A stretch of DNA of 64,000 bases, taken from positions 1-64,000 of the forward strand of contig NZ_RZHE01000006.1 in the NCBI RefSeq assembly GCF_003989825.1, in the 5' to 3' direction. The notes below the pieces were generated by a model. That model saw nothing but the letters and a program-made list of their open reading frames with translations, was not told the DNA's origin and ran no database searches. Below are positions 54,637 to 63,730 of this stretch, in pieces. The stretch comes from Vreelandella populi. Lineage in GTDB: Bacteria; Pseudomonadota; Gammaproteobacteria; Pseudomonadales; Halomonadaceae. Positions within the stretch are counted from its first letter, which is position 1. Each line of letters opens with the position of its first letter. Both the position numbers and the translations under genes were made by a program.

Positions 54637-54842
54637 GCGATCAACATCCTTGAAGGCGTCTTCGGAAGGCAGTGAAAAAGCGCAAACGCCAAGCGTTGCG
54701 AGCGAGGGGTTTCAGCTTTCATAGTGCTGAAAAATTCAATGTTTTGTTTGGTCATGGATGCAGTATAGCGCTGCACGTTCCATGACCCAACCATCTTGAG
54801 CGTCGATTACGCGGTTTATGCAATAAAATCAGTTTTCAGGGC

Positions 54843-54870
54843 TTGCATTTCATCAACACAAGCGTATCAT
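54843..54870 (+). promoter_or_regulatory. Promoter of the tRNA-Leu array
   Basis: A weak -35 TTGCAT (54843-54848, 3/6) and a good -10 TATCAT (54865-54870, 5/6) are spaced by 16 bp. A GC-rich discriminator (ACGCGCC) follows, as is usual for stringently controlled stable-RNA promoters. Confidence 0.55.
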
Positions 54871-54881
54871 ACGCGCCACTT

Positions 54882-54968
54882 GCCCAGATGGCGGAATTGG
54901 TAGACGCGCTAGCTTCAGGTGCTAGTGTCCGTATGGACGTGGAGGTTCAAGTCCTCTTCTGGGCACCA
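54882..54968 (+). tRNA. tRNA-Leu (CAG), copy 1
   Basis: The 87-base gene folds as a class II tRNA with a long variable arm. The anticodon loop reads TTCAGGT, anticodon CAG. The T arm is GGAGGTTCAAGTCCTC and the 3' CCA is encoded. Its seventh acceptor pair is A-T where copies 2 and 3 have G-C. Confidence 0.97.
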
Positions 54969-55033
54969 TCTTTATCGTGTTATCCTCTTTTCACGATACG
55001 AAGTGGTGTGAAAGCAAGTAAATGTTTGTATTC

Positions 55034-55120
55034 GCCCAGGTGGCGGAATTGGTAGACGCGCTAGCTTCAGGTGCTAGTGTCCGTATGGACGTGGAGGTTC
55101 AAGTCCTCTCCTGGGCACCA
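55034..55120 (+). tRNA. tRNA-Leu (CAG), copy 2
   Basis: This is nearly identical to copy 1 over 87 bases, with the same anticodon CAG and encoded CCA. It differs in the acceptor stem, which is GCCCAGG/CCTGGGC. The spacer from copy 1 is 65 bases. Confidence 0.97.
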
Positions 55121-55148
55121 TACGAATACAAACAGATGTAAATGATGC

Positions 55149-55235
55149 GCCCAGGTGGCGGAATTGGTAGACGCGCTAGCTTCAGGTGCTAGTGTCTGTA
55201 TGGACGTGGAGGTTCAAGTCCTCTCCTGGGCACCA
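55149..55235 (+). tRNA. tRNA-Leu (CAG), copy 3
   Basis: The third copy matches copy 2 except for one C-to-T change in the variable arm (GTGTCTG instead of GTGTCCG), which turns a G-C pair into a G-U pair. The spacer from copy 2 is 28 bases. A weak 4-bp hairpin followed by five T residues (55252-55268) may end the transcript. Confidence 0.97.
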
Positions 55236-55378
55236 TTTAAAGGTCCCGTCCGCATCATTATGCTTTTTATCCCCCTGTAATTGTTTTATTCCCTATTTAT
55301 TCAATTTAGATGCCGCCATTCTCAATATGCGGCATGTACGCTTGTTACCTCTTACTGTCCCATCAAATTTGATTATCG

Positions 55379-55412
55379 GCCTAGCAATATGGGCTGCCTA
55401 GCAATATGGGCT
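55379..55412 (+). repeat. 17-bp perfect tandem duplication
   Basis: The unit GCCTAGCAATATGGGCT occurs twice in direct succession (55379-55395 and 55396-55412), in the gap between the tRNA array and the nuclease gene. Nothing else in the gap 55236-55483 looks coding. Confidence 0.95.
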
Positions 55413-55483
55413 AATATTTAGATAGATGGGAAGTAGCGCTAGCCTGAAGCGGTTTACGCAACCTCCCACAGAAAATTCATACC

Positions 55484-56356
55484 TTACTGAAACCGCCCCG
55501 GCCGTTTCGACACTTCTTCCAACGCCCAGCCTTGGGTGCGCAGCTCCCCTTCCAGCACGGCCTCGATTTCTGGCGAAAGATTCGGGAAAAAGTTGAGCCC
55601 GGTGCGCTCTTCTATTTCATTGATAGTGACCAGATAGTTTGCCAGCGGCTCGTTGCCGCGCACATCCTGGGGCATGATGAAGGCCAGCGCTAAAGGGGCA
55701 TCAGCATGTGGCGCCACGATTATCTTGTAAAACGCCTCCGGCACCTCGACAAACCCCACCCGGTTGAACACGTTATCCATAAAGTGCTCGGGAAATATCG
55801 GCCCGGTAATCACCTGCAACCGGTCAAAGCGTGGCGCAAAATGATCCATTACCGACTGCTCCAGCCGCTGCCATAACTGGCGGTTCAGGTTGGGCCGCTG
55901 GGGGGACATATTGCTCATCAAGAACGTATCGACCTGAGCGCTGCGCCCGTGGACTGCGGCAATGGCATAGTTGGGCGCCATGTGACCGCGGTCATAGCCA
56001 CTACCTGAATAGCTATCGGTGGTAATCGGCCAGAGCGTTCGCCAGTCGGCCTGAAAGTTGGGCCGCGAGCCGATGCGCGTATCGTCATCTACCGCTTCGA
56101 GCTGGTAACTTACCCAGAGCGGATTGACGCGCACATCGGACCAGCCCACCAGAAACCCATCATTGCGTAATACACGGTGAAACGTCGTGGGATGAAAGCC
56201 ATCCCAGGTGGGTACGCCCATCCATGTGTAGTCATCCTGATGCTGGCGCTCCTGAAACTCCCATAATCCGGCACCGGCTACTACAAACAGTACGGCAATA
56301 CCCAAGCGTCGCCCTTGCTGACGCAAGCGCAGAAGCGATCTTCCCAAGTTCCCCAC
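55484..56356 (-). CDS. DNA/RNA non-specific endonuclease (NUC1/EndoG type)
   Basis: The 290-residue protein has a single N-terminal membrane or signal helix (about 18-33) and a His-Me finger nuclease domain. The hallmark DRGH motif is at 122-125 (YDRGHMAPN), and the following FLMSNMSPQRPNLN block supplies the Mg-binding Asn. It is probably exported or anchored in the inner membrane facing the periplasm, where it can degrade foreign nucleic acid for nutrition or defence. No immunity protein gene is evident, which fits an exported enzyme. Confidence 0.9.
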   Translation of the reverse strand: MGNLGRSLLRLRQQGRRLGIAVLFVVAGAGLWEFQERQHQDDYTWMGVPTWDGFHPTTFHRVLRNDGFLVGWSDVRVNPLWVSYQLEAVDDDTRIGSRPNFQADWRTLWPITTDSYSGSGYDRGHMAPNYAIAAVHGRSAQVDTFLMSNMSPQRPNLNRQLWQRLEQSVMDHFAPRFDRLQVITGPIFPEHFMDNVFNRVGFVEVPEAFYKIIVAPHADAPLALAFIMPQDVRGNEPLANYLVTINEIEERTGLNFFPNLSPEIEAVLEGELRTQGWALEEVSKRPGRFQ

Positions 56357-56428
56357 TCCCTACTCTTTAATTTTTTATCTCTTGCTTATAACACGCGGTC
56401 GTTGCCATGGCCGGTGCCTGTTCCAAGG

Positions 56429-56704
56429 TTACCAGCCAAGTGAAAACATGGTTTCAAGATCATGACGTGAATGTACCTGCATAGCATTCAGCGTTTCCGT
56501 ATCGCTGATGCCCTCCACTGCATTAAGGCGCTCGGTGACAAGCTCAGCAAGGCTTTCAAAATCCGGGGTACGCGCAATGGCTACCAGGTCGTAACGCCCA
56601 CAGGTGGAGTACACTTCACTAATGCCTTCTACATCCGCTAAACGCTCGGCCACTGCTTTAACCTGACCTTTTTCAGTGTTGATCAAAATAACTGCGTTTT
56701 GCAT
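56429..56704 (-). CDS. Stand-alone Lrp/AsnC ligand-binding (RAM) domain protein
   Basis: The 91-residue protein is a single Lrp/AsnC C-terminal alpha-beta domain (AVILINTEKGQVKAVAERLADVEGISEVYSTCGRYDLVAIART) with no helix-turn-helix part. Such proteins form ring-like oligomers and may bind amino acids or act with full-length regulators. ATG at 56704 has GAGG upstream; the longer frame adds an unrelated Cys-rich segment. Confidence 0.88.
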   Translation of the reverse strand: MQNAVILINTEKGQVKAVAERLADVEGISEVYSTCGRYDLVAIARTPDFESLAELVTERLNAVEGISDTETLNAMQVHSRHDLETMFSLGW

Positions 56705-56998
56705 GGCGCCCTCACTAAAATGTAAGTGATACGGAAATGAGACTGGAGTATAACAGGCCTGATTTAATCCGCAGCTTGCGCTGCACATGACCAAGTACTT
56801 GTACCTTGCCCCTTTCAGTCTCCCACTGCGCCAACGCTCGCTAGCATGACTTGCTTATAGGAGTATCGGGCGAAGGGGTGGAATGAATGGACAGCATGAA
56901 GGGATAGTTTGGCGCCAAAAGCTGTCCTAGATGAGCTGACATTTGTCGTTCGCAGCTTAAAGAGAATGGAAATAGGCAATCGATCTTAAGGAGAAATC

Positions 56999-57313
56999 AT
57001 GGCCAATCAAAGCCGTCGGCATTTTTTACGGAGCAGCGCACTGGGTTTAGCCGCCCTTCCCTTGGGCCTGGGAGTTCTATCCAAAACGGCCTTTGCGCAG
57101 TCGCTTCCGCGTCTTGACCCATCCGCGCCCAGCGCGCAGGCGCTGAATTATGTCGAAAAGGCTAGCGACGCCAGCGACCATCCTGCCTATGAATCGGGTG
57201 AGCGTTGCGACAACTGCATGTTTTATACTGAAAATACCCAAGGTTGTCAGCTGTTTCCCGAAAACAGCGTTGAGCCTGGCGGCTGGTGCCAATCCTGGGT
57301 AGCGCAAGGCTAG
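56999..57313 (+). CDS. hip: High-potential iron-sulfur protein (HiPIP)
   Basis: The 104-residue precursor has a twin-arginine signal (SRRHFLRSSALGL, cleavage after about residue 33). The mature domain has the four cluster cysteines Cys70, Cys73, Cys83 and Cys97, spaced as in HiPIPs (CxxC...C...GWCQSW). It holds a [4Fe-4S] cluster and carries electrons in the periplasm, for example to terminal oxidases. A strong AAGGAG site precedes the ATG. It is a single gene. Confidence 0.95.
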   Translation: MANQSRRHFLRSSALGLAALPLGLGVLSKTAFAQSLPRLDPSAPSAQALNYVEKASDASDHPAYESGERCDNCMFYTENTQGCQLFPENSVEPGGWCQSWVAQG

Positions 57314-57341
57314 GCCAGTTTGATCATTAAAGGGGTGATTT

Positions 57342-58904
57342 TTACTTTTTCTCCTTGGGCTCCTCTTCTACCGGCCAATGATAGCGATGGGTAACGCGCC
57401 CTTCATCCATGGATACCAGCCGGACAGGGAATCCCCAGAGTTCGTGCAGATGCCTAATAACGGGATAAACGCTGCGCCCAAGCGGGCGTCGGCTATCCTG
57501 TACATGGTGTAGGGTCAGAGAGCGATCGCCACGAATCGCTGCCTCGACTACCTGCACATTGGGCTCTTTCACGGAGAGCGCGTACTGGGTGGAAAGCGCG
57601 TCGCGTACCCGCCGATACCCTTGCTCATCATGAATAGCCGCCACTTCAAGCGTTTCTGACTGATCATCATCCACAATTAAGAAAAGCTTCAGATCCCGCA
57701 TTACCTTGGGGGATAAAAACTGCTGGATAAACGACTCATCCTTGAAATTGCGCATAGCAAACTCAAGCGTCGTACGCCAAGGCGTACCGGCAATATCCGG
57801 AAACCACTGACGATCTTCCTCCGTAGGTTCTTCGCAGATTCGCTGAATATCCCTGAAGATGGCAAACCCCAGCGCATAGGGGTTGATGCCGTTGTAATAG
57901 GGACTGTCGAAATCTGGTTGATTGATCACCGCTGCGTGAGATTGCAGGAACTCCAGCATCAAGCCTTCATCCACATCGCCCTCGTCATACAGTCGGTTCA
58001 TTAGCGTGTAATGCCAGAAGCAGGCCCAGCCCTCGTTCATTACCTGGGTTTGACGCTGCGGATAAAAATATTGCGCCAGCTTACGCACAATCCGTACGAT
58101 TTCACGCTGCCAGGGCGCCAGCAGTGGCGCGTTCTTCTCGATAAAGTAGAGCAGGTTTTCCTGGGGCTCGGGCGGATAGACGCCCCCCACATGCAGGCCC
58201 AGCGGGTCTTCATCGCTGCTCAGGCTGCCAGGCAAAGGTGAGGCGTCAGGAGGCGGCTCAGGAATCGTCCGCCACAGCATGTTGACCTGGGTTTGCAGGT
58301 ACGCCTCACGCTCATCTTGGCGCTTGGCCTCCTCCTCGGCGGAAATGGGCGAGGGGCGCTTGTAGCGGTCTACCCCATAATTTTGCAGGGCATGGCAGGC
58401 ATCTAGAAGCTGCTCGACCGCATGCACACCGTGGCGCTCTTCACACTGGGCAATGTACTGCCGCGCAAACACCAGATAGTCGACAATCGACTCGGCATCG
58501 GTCCAGGTACGAAATAGGTAGTTACCCTTGAAGAATGAGTTATGCCCATAGCAGGCGTGGGCCATTACCAGCACCTGCATCATTAAGGTGTTCTCTTCCA
58601 TCAGATAGGCGATGCAGGGGTTGGAGTTGATCACAAGCTCGTAAGCCAAGCCCATCTGGCCGCGCTTGTAGGCCTGCTCGACAGCCAGAAACTGCTTGCC
58701 AAACGACCAGTGATGGTAGCCTACCGGCATGCCCACGCTGGCATAGGCATCCATCATCTGCTCGGTGGTGATCACCTCAATCTGATTGGGATAGGTGTCC
58801 AGGCGATACTCATCGGCAAGCGCCGCCAGCCTGTCGTTAAAGCGTTCAAGTACGCTGAAGTTCCAGTCAGAGCCAGTGGCAAGGGGCTTTTGCGACGCAT
58901 TCAT
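57342..58904 (-). CDS. SpoVR family protein (YcgB-like)
   Basis: The 520-residue cytoplasmic protein matches the SpoVR family: GYHHWSFGKQFLAVEQAYKRGQMGLAYELVINSNPCIAYLMEENT, VMAHACYGHNSFFKGNYLF, and WACFWHYTLMNRLYDEG. The biochemical role is unknown. It is the last gene of a prkA-yeaH-spoVR operon that is induced in starvation and stationary phase in other bacteria. ATG at 58904 has GAGGAG upstream and is preferred over the longer frame to 58934. Confidence 0.93.
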   Translation of the reverse strand: MNASQKPLATGSDWNFSVLERFNDRLAALADEYRLDTYPNQIEVITTEQMMDAYASVGMPVGYHHWSFGKQFLAVEQAYKRGQMGLAYELVINSNPCIAYLMEENTLMMQVLVMAHACYGHNSFFKGNYLFRTWTDAESIVDYLVFARQYIAQCEERHGVHAVEQLLDACHALQNYGVDRYKRPSPISAEEEAKRQDEREAYLQTQVNMLWRTIPEPPPDASPLPGSLSSDEDPLGLHVGGVYPPEPQENLLYFIEKNAPLLAPWQREIVRIVRKLAQYFYPQRQTQVMNEGWACFWHYTLMNRLYDEGDVDEGLMLEFLQSHAAVINQPDFDSPYYNGINPYALGFAIFRDIQRICEEPTEEDRQWFPDIAGTPWRTTLEFAMRNFKDESFIQQFLSPKVMRDLKLFLIVDDDQSETLEVAAIHDEQGYRRVRDALSTQYALSVKEPNVQVVEAAIRGDRSLTLHHVQDSRRPLGRSVYPVIRHLHELWGFPVRLVSMDEGRVTHRYHWPVEEEPKEKK

Positions 58905-58934
58905 GGCGTACTCCTCAACATGCGGTTCACGCAC

Positions 58935-60224
58935 CTAATTTGCTTGACTCAAGCGGCGCTTAAACAGTTCACGGAAAACAGCATAGATCTCGCTGGCTTC
59001 AACGATCTGACGCATGGCAAAGCGTTCAGGAAACTGACCCGCCACGCTTTCGTACTCATGCCACAGCGACTGATGATTGTGGGGGGTAATTTCCACATAC
59101 GCGTAATACTGCAGCTGCGGCATAAGTTGCTTGACCAGCAGGTCGCGGCAAGTATTGGAATCGTCATCCCAGTTATCCCCATCCGAGGCCTGGGCCACGT
59201 AAAGATTCCACTTTTCAGGCGGGTAGCGTGCCTGGATGATGCTGTTGACCAACTTTAGGGCGCTGGAAACAATCGTTCCCCCGGTTTCACGTGAGTAGAA
59301 GAACTCTTCCTCGCTCACCTCGCGTGCCGCGGTATGGTGGCGCACAAACACCAGCTCTACTTTTTCGTAATGCTTTTCCAAAAACATATACAGCAGAAGA
59401 AAGAAGCGCTTGGCGATATCCTTGTGGTTCTGTGTCATCGAACCGGAAACGTCCATCACGCAGAACATGACGGCCTGGCTTGAAGGCTGCGGCTGAGCAC
59501 TGAGCTGGTGGTAGCGCAAATCGTAGGTATCGATGAAGGGTACCGCTTCGATGCGTTTTTCAAGGCGCTCGATTTCCGCCTTCAGCTCGACGATACGTGT
59601 AGGGTTGCGCAGCACCGGATCTTTACGCTCCTCCTCTTCCAGCGCCTGATGGGCCGCCTGCAAAGCACGCTTGATCGGTGCGCGCATGGCGATCCTGCGG
59701 GCATAAGCTTCACGCATGGAGCGGGTAATACTAATACGCGCAGGTACTCCATCGCGAGACAGGCCCGCACGCACCATCTTGATCTCTTCTATCGACTTGA
59801 GCGGCTTGTGCTGCAGATGGGGAAGCTCCAGACCGTCAAACACGAATTCCAGAAACTCCTCACGGGTTAGCGTAAACGCAAATTCGTCGTTGCCCTCCCC
59901 CTGATTGGAAGCGCCACCTTCGCCTGCGCCTCCCCCGCCTCCTTGACCGCTGGGTCGGCGAATCCTGTCTCCCTGCAAAAACTCCTTGTTGCCCGGGGAG
60001 ACAATATTACGTGCCCCGCCCGGGCCATGCTGAAACACCGGCTCGGAAATATCCTTGGTCGGAATGGATATTTTCTCACCGCGCTCCATGTCGGTAATGG
60101 AGCGACGGTTCACCGCTTCTTCCACCGAGCGCTTGATATGCTTGCGGTAGCGCTCCAGAAAGCGCTGGCGGTTAACTGCGCTCTTGTGCTTGGCGTTCGG
60201 TCTTCGATCTATAAAGTAGGTCAT
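58935..60224 (-). CDS. yeaH: DUF444 / YeaH family protein
   Basis: The 429-residue protein has the YeaH pattern: [40 protein letters not shown], a Gly-rich low-complexity segment (about 93-110), and a von Willebrand A-like region with the MIDAS-type motif MDVSGSM and a later [10 protein letters not shown]. It is encoded between the PrkA kinase gene and spoVR and is thought to act with PrkA. It lies 32 bp after prkA. Confidence 0.93.
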   Translation of the reverse strand: MTYFIDRRPNAKHKSAVNRQRFLERYRKHIKRSVEEAVNRRSITDMERGEKISIPTKDISEPVFQHGPGGARNIVSPGNKEFLQGDRIRRPSGQGGGGGAGEGGASNQGEGNDEFAFTLTREEFLEFVFDGLELPHLQHKPLKSIEEIKMVRAGLSRDGVPARISITRSMREAYARRIAMRAPIKRALQAAHQALEEEERKDPVLRNPTRIVELKAEIERLEKRIEAVPFIDTYDLRYHQLSAQPQPSSQAVMFCVMDVSGSMTQNHKDIAKRFFLLLYMFLEKHYEKVELVFVRHHTAAREVSEEEFFYSRETGGTIVSSALKLVNSIIQARYPPEKWNLYVAQASDGDNWDDDSNTCRDLLVKQLMPQLQYYAYVEITPHNHQSLWHEYESVAGQFPERFAMRQIVEASEIYAVFRELFKRRLSQAN

Positions 60225-60256
60225 GCGACCTCCTTAAACCCGGAAGGTAGGCGCTA

Positions 60257-62179
60257 CTATTGCGACTTGCGTACGCGCAGATACCACTCGGAAAGTAGCC
60301 GTACCTGCTTCTCGGTATAGCCGCGTTCCACCATTCGGGCCACAAAGTCCTCGTGCTTTTTCTGGTCCGACTTCGAGGCTTTGGCGTTAAACGAAATTAC
60401 CGGTAAAAGCTCTTCCGTATTGGCGAACATCTTGTGCTCTATGACGCCTTTCAGCTTTTCATAGGACTGCCAGCTGGGGTTCATGCCGTTGTTCTGGGCA
60501 CGGGCACGCAGCACGAAGTTCACCACTTCATGTCGGAAGTCTTTCGGGTTGGAGATACCCGCCGGTTTCTCGATCTTCTCAAGCTCCTCGTTAAGCGATT
60601 GCCGATTCAAAAGCTCGCCGGTTTCCGGGTCGCGGTACTCCTGATCCTGAATCCAGAAATCCGCGTAGGTGACATAGCGGTCGAAGATATTCTGGCCGTA
60701 CTCGCTATAGGATTCGAGGTAAGCGGTCTGGATCTCCTTACCTATAAACGCTACATAGCGTGGCGCCATGAACTCCTTGATAAAGCCCAGGTAGCGCTCA
60801 AACACTTCAGACGGCAGTTGCTCACGCTCCAGCGCCTGCTCAAGTACGTACAGCAGGTGCACCGGGTTGGCGGCCACCTCGAGGCTGTCGAAGTTGAACA
60901 CCTTGGAAAGAATCTTGAACGCAAAGCGCGTGGAAAGCCCCTGCATGCCTTCATCCACCCCAGCCGCATCGCGGTACTCCTGAATCGACTTGGCGCGCGG
61001 ATCGGTATCTTTCAGATTTTCGCCGTCATACACGCGCATCTTGGAGTAAATGCTGGAATTTTCGGGCACTTTCAGGCGCGAGAGCACCGAGAACTGCGCC
61101 AGCATGCGCAGCGTATCCGGCGCGCAGGGGGCGGCGTTGAGCGAGGAGTCTTCCAGCAGCTTCTGGTAGATCTTGATCTCTTCAGAAACCCGCAGGCAGT
61201 ACGGCACCTTGACGATATACACCCGGTCAAGAAACGCCTCGTTGTTGCGGTTGTTGCGAAACGCCTGCCACTCGGATTCGTTGGAGTGGGCTAGAATAAC
61301 GCCATCAAACGGAATAGCCCCCATTCCTTCTGTAGGGTTGTAGTTCCCCTCCTGAGTAGCGGTCAGCAGTGGGTGCAGCACCTTGATGGGTGCCTTGAAC
61401 ATCTCAACAAACTCCATCAGCCCTTGGTTGGCGCGGCATAGCCCGCCCGAGAAGCTGTAGGCATCCGGGTCATCCTGGGAGTAGAGCTCCAGCTGGCGGA
61501 TATCCACCTTGCCCACCAGCGAGGAGATATCCTGATTGTTTTCATCACCAGGCTCGGTCTTGGAAATCGCGATTTGGTTAAGCCGGGAAGGATAAAGGCG
61601 TACCACGCGAAACTGTGAAATATCACCGCCGTACTCTTTCAACCGCTTGGCTGCCCAGGGCGACATCACGCTCTTAATATACCGCGGGGCAATGCCGTAC
61701 TCTTTTTCCAGAAGCTCGCCATCCTCCTCGGGTGAAAACAGCCCAAGCGGCGACTCATAAACCGGCGACCCCTTGATGGCATAAAAAGGGATACGCTCCA
61801 TCAGTAATTTTAAACGTTCGGCAAGCGATGACTTGCCGCCACCGACAGGCCCGAGCAGATAGAGAATCTGCTTGCGCTCTTCAAGGCCCTGAGCGGCATG
61901 ACGGAAGTAAGCCACGATCTGCTCAATGGCTTCCTCCATACCGTGAAACTCGGCAAACGCCGGATAGCGGCGTATCACCTTGTTGGAAAAGATACGCGAC
62001 AAGCGCGGATCTTTTGCCGTATCGATAACATTGGGTTCGCCGATGGCTTCCAGCATACGCTCGGCAGCGCTGGCATAAACCTTGGGGTCACGACGACAAA
62101 GCGCCAGATACTCTTCAAGGCTCATATCTTCTTGCTGAACGCGGGCGAAACGGTCTTGAACGTGATCAAAGATGCTCAT
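60257..62179 (-). CDS. prkA: PrkA family serine protein kinase (YeaG-like)
   Basis: The 640-residue protein has an AAA-type N-terminal domain with Walker A GPVGGGKS (110-117) and a C-terminal PrkA-kinase domain. Motifs such as RVYDGENLKDTDPRAKSIQEYRDAAGVDEGMQGLSTRFAFKIL are typical. In enterobacteria YeaG and YeaH respond to nitrogen and carbon starvation under RpoS control. AGGAG precedes the ATG. It is the first gene of the operon with yeaH and spoVR. Confidence 0.94.
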   Translation of the reverse strand: MSIFDHVQDRFARVQQEDMSLEEYLALCRRDPKVYASAAERMLEAIGEPNVIDTAKDPRLSRIFSNKVIRRYPAFAEFHGMEEAIEQIVAYFRHAAQGLEERKQILYLLGPVGGGKSSLAERLKLLMERIPFYAIKGSPVYESPLGLFSPEEDGELLEKEYGIAPRYIKSVMSPWAAKRLKEYGGDISQFRVVRLYPSRLNQIAISKTEPGDENNQDISSLVGKVDIRQLELYSQDDPDAYSFSGGLCRANQGLMEFVEMFKAPIKVLHPLLTATQEGNYNPTEGMGAIPFDGVILAHSNESEWQAFRNNRNNEAFLDRVYIVKVPYCLRVSEEIKIYQKLLEDSSLNAAPCAPDTLRMLAQFSVLSRLKVPENSSIYSKMRVYDGENLKDTDPRAKSIQEYRDAAGVDEGMQGLSTRFAFKILSKVFNFDSLEVAANPVHLLYVLEQALEREQLPSEVFERYLGFIKEFMAPRYVAFIGKEIQTAYLESYSEYGQNIFDRYVTYADFWIQDQEYRDPETGELLNRQSLNEELEKIEKPAGISNPKDFRHEVVNFVLRARAQNNGMNPSWQSYEKLKGVIEHKMFANTEELLPVISFNAKASKSDQKKHEDFVARMVERGYTEKQVRLLSEWYLRVRKSQ

Positions 62180-62501
62180 GGAAATCTCCTATGGCCATCC
62201 CCAGACAGTCACCACTAAGACAATATTGTTGTTGTGGTGTGCCAATCGAGGTGTCGCTCTATTAGCGTAGCCAGCATTAGCAAAATGTGATGACGAAAAC
62301 TTCAACGCAAGCATCTGCCGGCCCAACCGGGGTGCTTGTCAAGCCCTGGCTTAAAAACATAGGCTATTGATAGGTAGGCACTTTGACGCGTCCGGCATTA
62401 ACCAAATAGCGTTTAACGCTTGAGAAAGCGCGCAAAAAACGCCGCTGAGAGGCAGCGGCGTGATAAAGATTAGGGAGAAAGAGCCTCGCAGGCGTCGCGT
62501 A
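62180..62501. other. Intergenic region: prkA promoter side and threonine-aldolase terminator
   Basis: No gene is supported. The first part (62180-62300) should hold the minus-strand prkA promoter, but no convincing sigma-70 or sigma-54 boxes were found. The end of the region contains the strong ltaE terminator at 62439-62461. Confidence 0.5.
62433..62461 (-). terminator. Rho-independent terminator of ltaE
   Basis: A 9-bp perfect stem (ACGCCGCTG at 62439-62447, CAGCGGCGT at 62453-62461) with a 5-nt loop is followed on the minus strand by a run of six T residues, 40 bases after the ltaE stop. Confidence 0.92.
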
Positions 62502-63554
62502 TTAACGGCTGTTTTCAAGCGCGGCCTTGATGTCGGCAATCAACAGGTCAAGCAATTCAACGGTCGTGTTCCAGGCGCACACAAAGCGCGCCCCACCTGC
62601 GCCAATAAAGGTGTAGAACGTCCACCCCTTGGCCTTGAGCGTATTAATCGCATGCGCTGGCAGCTCAACAAAGACGCTGTTGGCCTGGGTGGGGAACATG
62701 AGCGACACCCCAGGCAGTGCCTGCAGTCCAGCAGATAGATAATCGGCCATGGCATTGGCATGCTGGGCGTTAGTCAGCCAGGCACCACTTTCCAACAATC
62801 CAAGCCAGGGCGCTGAAATGTAACGCATCTTGGAGGCTAGTTGGCCTGCTTGCTTACAGCGATAGGAAAAGTCTTCCGCCAGGTCTCGGTTGAAGAACAG
62901 AATGGCTTCGCCCATCGCCAGGCCGTTCTTGGTCCCGGAAAAGCACAGCGCATCAACACCTACCTGCCAGGTCAGCTCGGCAGGCGTAGCATTCAGGCCG
63001 GCACAGGCGTTGGCAAAGCGTGCACCGTCCATATGCAGGCGCAAATCATGCTTGTCGGCAATGGCGCGAATCGCCAGCAGCTCCTCTCGGGTATACACCG
63101 TACCCACTTCGGTGGCCTGAGTCAGCGATACCACCTTGGGCTTGGGGTAGTGAATGTCGCTTCGCCGGGTGACCAGCGCCTCGATGCCTTCAGGGGTAAG
63201 CTTGCCGTTGGCCCCCGGCGAGGTCAGCAGTTTGGCGCCATTGGAAAAAAACTCAGGGCCGCCACATTCGTCGGTTTCAATATGCGCAAGCTCGTGGCAA
63301 ATCACGCTGTGGTAGCTACGCCCCATCGCCGAAAGCGCCAGTGAGTTGGCGGCCGTACCGTTGAAAACAAAAAACACATCGCAGTCGTAGTCGAACATTT
63401 CACGAAAGCGGTTTGCGGCCCGCTCGGTCCAGCGATCATTGCCATAGGCCAAGTCGTCGGCCTGGTTCGCTTCCATCAAGTATTGCATGGCTTCCGGGCA
63501 GATACCCGAGGTGTTATCACTGGCTAGAAATCGCGGGGTACACTCCGAAGTCAT
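62502..63554 (-). CDS. ltaE: Low-specificity L-threonine aldolase
   Basis: This PLP enzyme splits L-threonine or L-allo-threonine into glycine and acetaldehyde. The 350-residue protein has the family pattern with the SGTKNGLAMGEAILFF motif (PLP-Lys209) and HMDGARFANACAGL (Asp176 to the pyridine nitrogen). ATG at 63554 is preceded by AAGGA; the frame extends to a GTG at 63572 that lies upstream of that site. The leader contains a 16-bp tandem repeat. Confidence 0.93.
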   Translation of the reverse strand: MTSECTPRFLASDNTSGICPEAMQYLMEANQADDLAYGNDRWTERAANRFREMFDYDCDVFFVFNGTAANSLALSAMGRSYHSVICHELAHIETDECGGPEFFSNGAKLLTSPGANGKLTPEGIEALVTRRSDIHYPKPKVVSLTQATEVGTVYTREELLAIRAIADKHDLRLHMDGARFANACAGLNATPAELTWQVGVDALCFSGTKNGLAMGEAILFFNRDLAEDFSYRCKQAGQLASKMRYISAPWLGLLESGAWLTNAQHANAMADYLSAGLQALPGVSLMFPTQANSVFVELPAHAINTLKAKGWTFYTFIGAGGARFVCAWNTTVELLDLLIADIKAALENSR

Positions 63555-63566
63555 GGTGTTGATCCT

Positions 63567-63598
63567 TTTCACTGACGTTGTCTTTCACTGACATTGTC
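63567..63598 (-). repeat. 16-bp imperfect tandem repeat in the ltaE leader
   Basis: Two adjacent units, TTTCACTGACGTTGTC (63567-63582) and TTTCACTGACATTGTC (63583-63598), differ by one base, and a partial third unit (TTTTACTG) follows. They lie just upstream of the ltaE ribosome binding site. Confidence 0.9.
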
Positions 63599-63647
63599 TT
63601 TTACTGGCTCTGTTACAGCGCAAGCTGGGTGCCACTCGCGCCTTAAA

Positions 63648-63674
63648 CATCACTTTATGCTTAATAAGGTGATG
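63648..63674 (-). terminator. Possible weak terminator after fadH
   Basis: A 10-bp stem with one G-U pair (CATCACTTTA at 63648-63657, TAAGGTGATG at 63665-63674) lies about 57 bases after the reductase stop. On the minus strand only TTTAAG follows, so it may be inefficient. Confidence 0.45.
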
Positions 63675-63730
63675 GGCCTGTCAGTCTATCGCCATTTGCG
63701 GATAAGCGTCACCCGCTACTCTCAACGGCT

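Noticed and set aside
60434..61294. 286-codon plus-strand frame inside prkA
   Set aside because: It is antisense to a strongly supported prkA, with no start site and no domain.
62239..62244. TGGCAC upstream of prkA as a sigma-54 -24 element
   Set aside because: The matching -12 TTGC element is missing at the required spacing, so a sigma-54 promoter is not supported.
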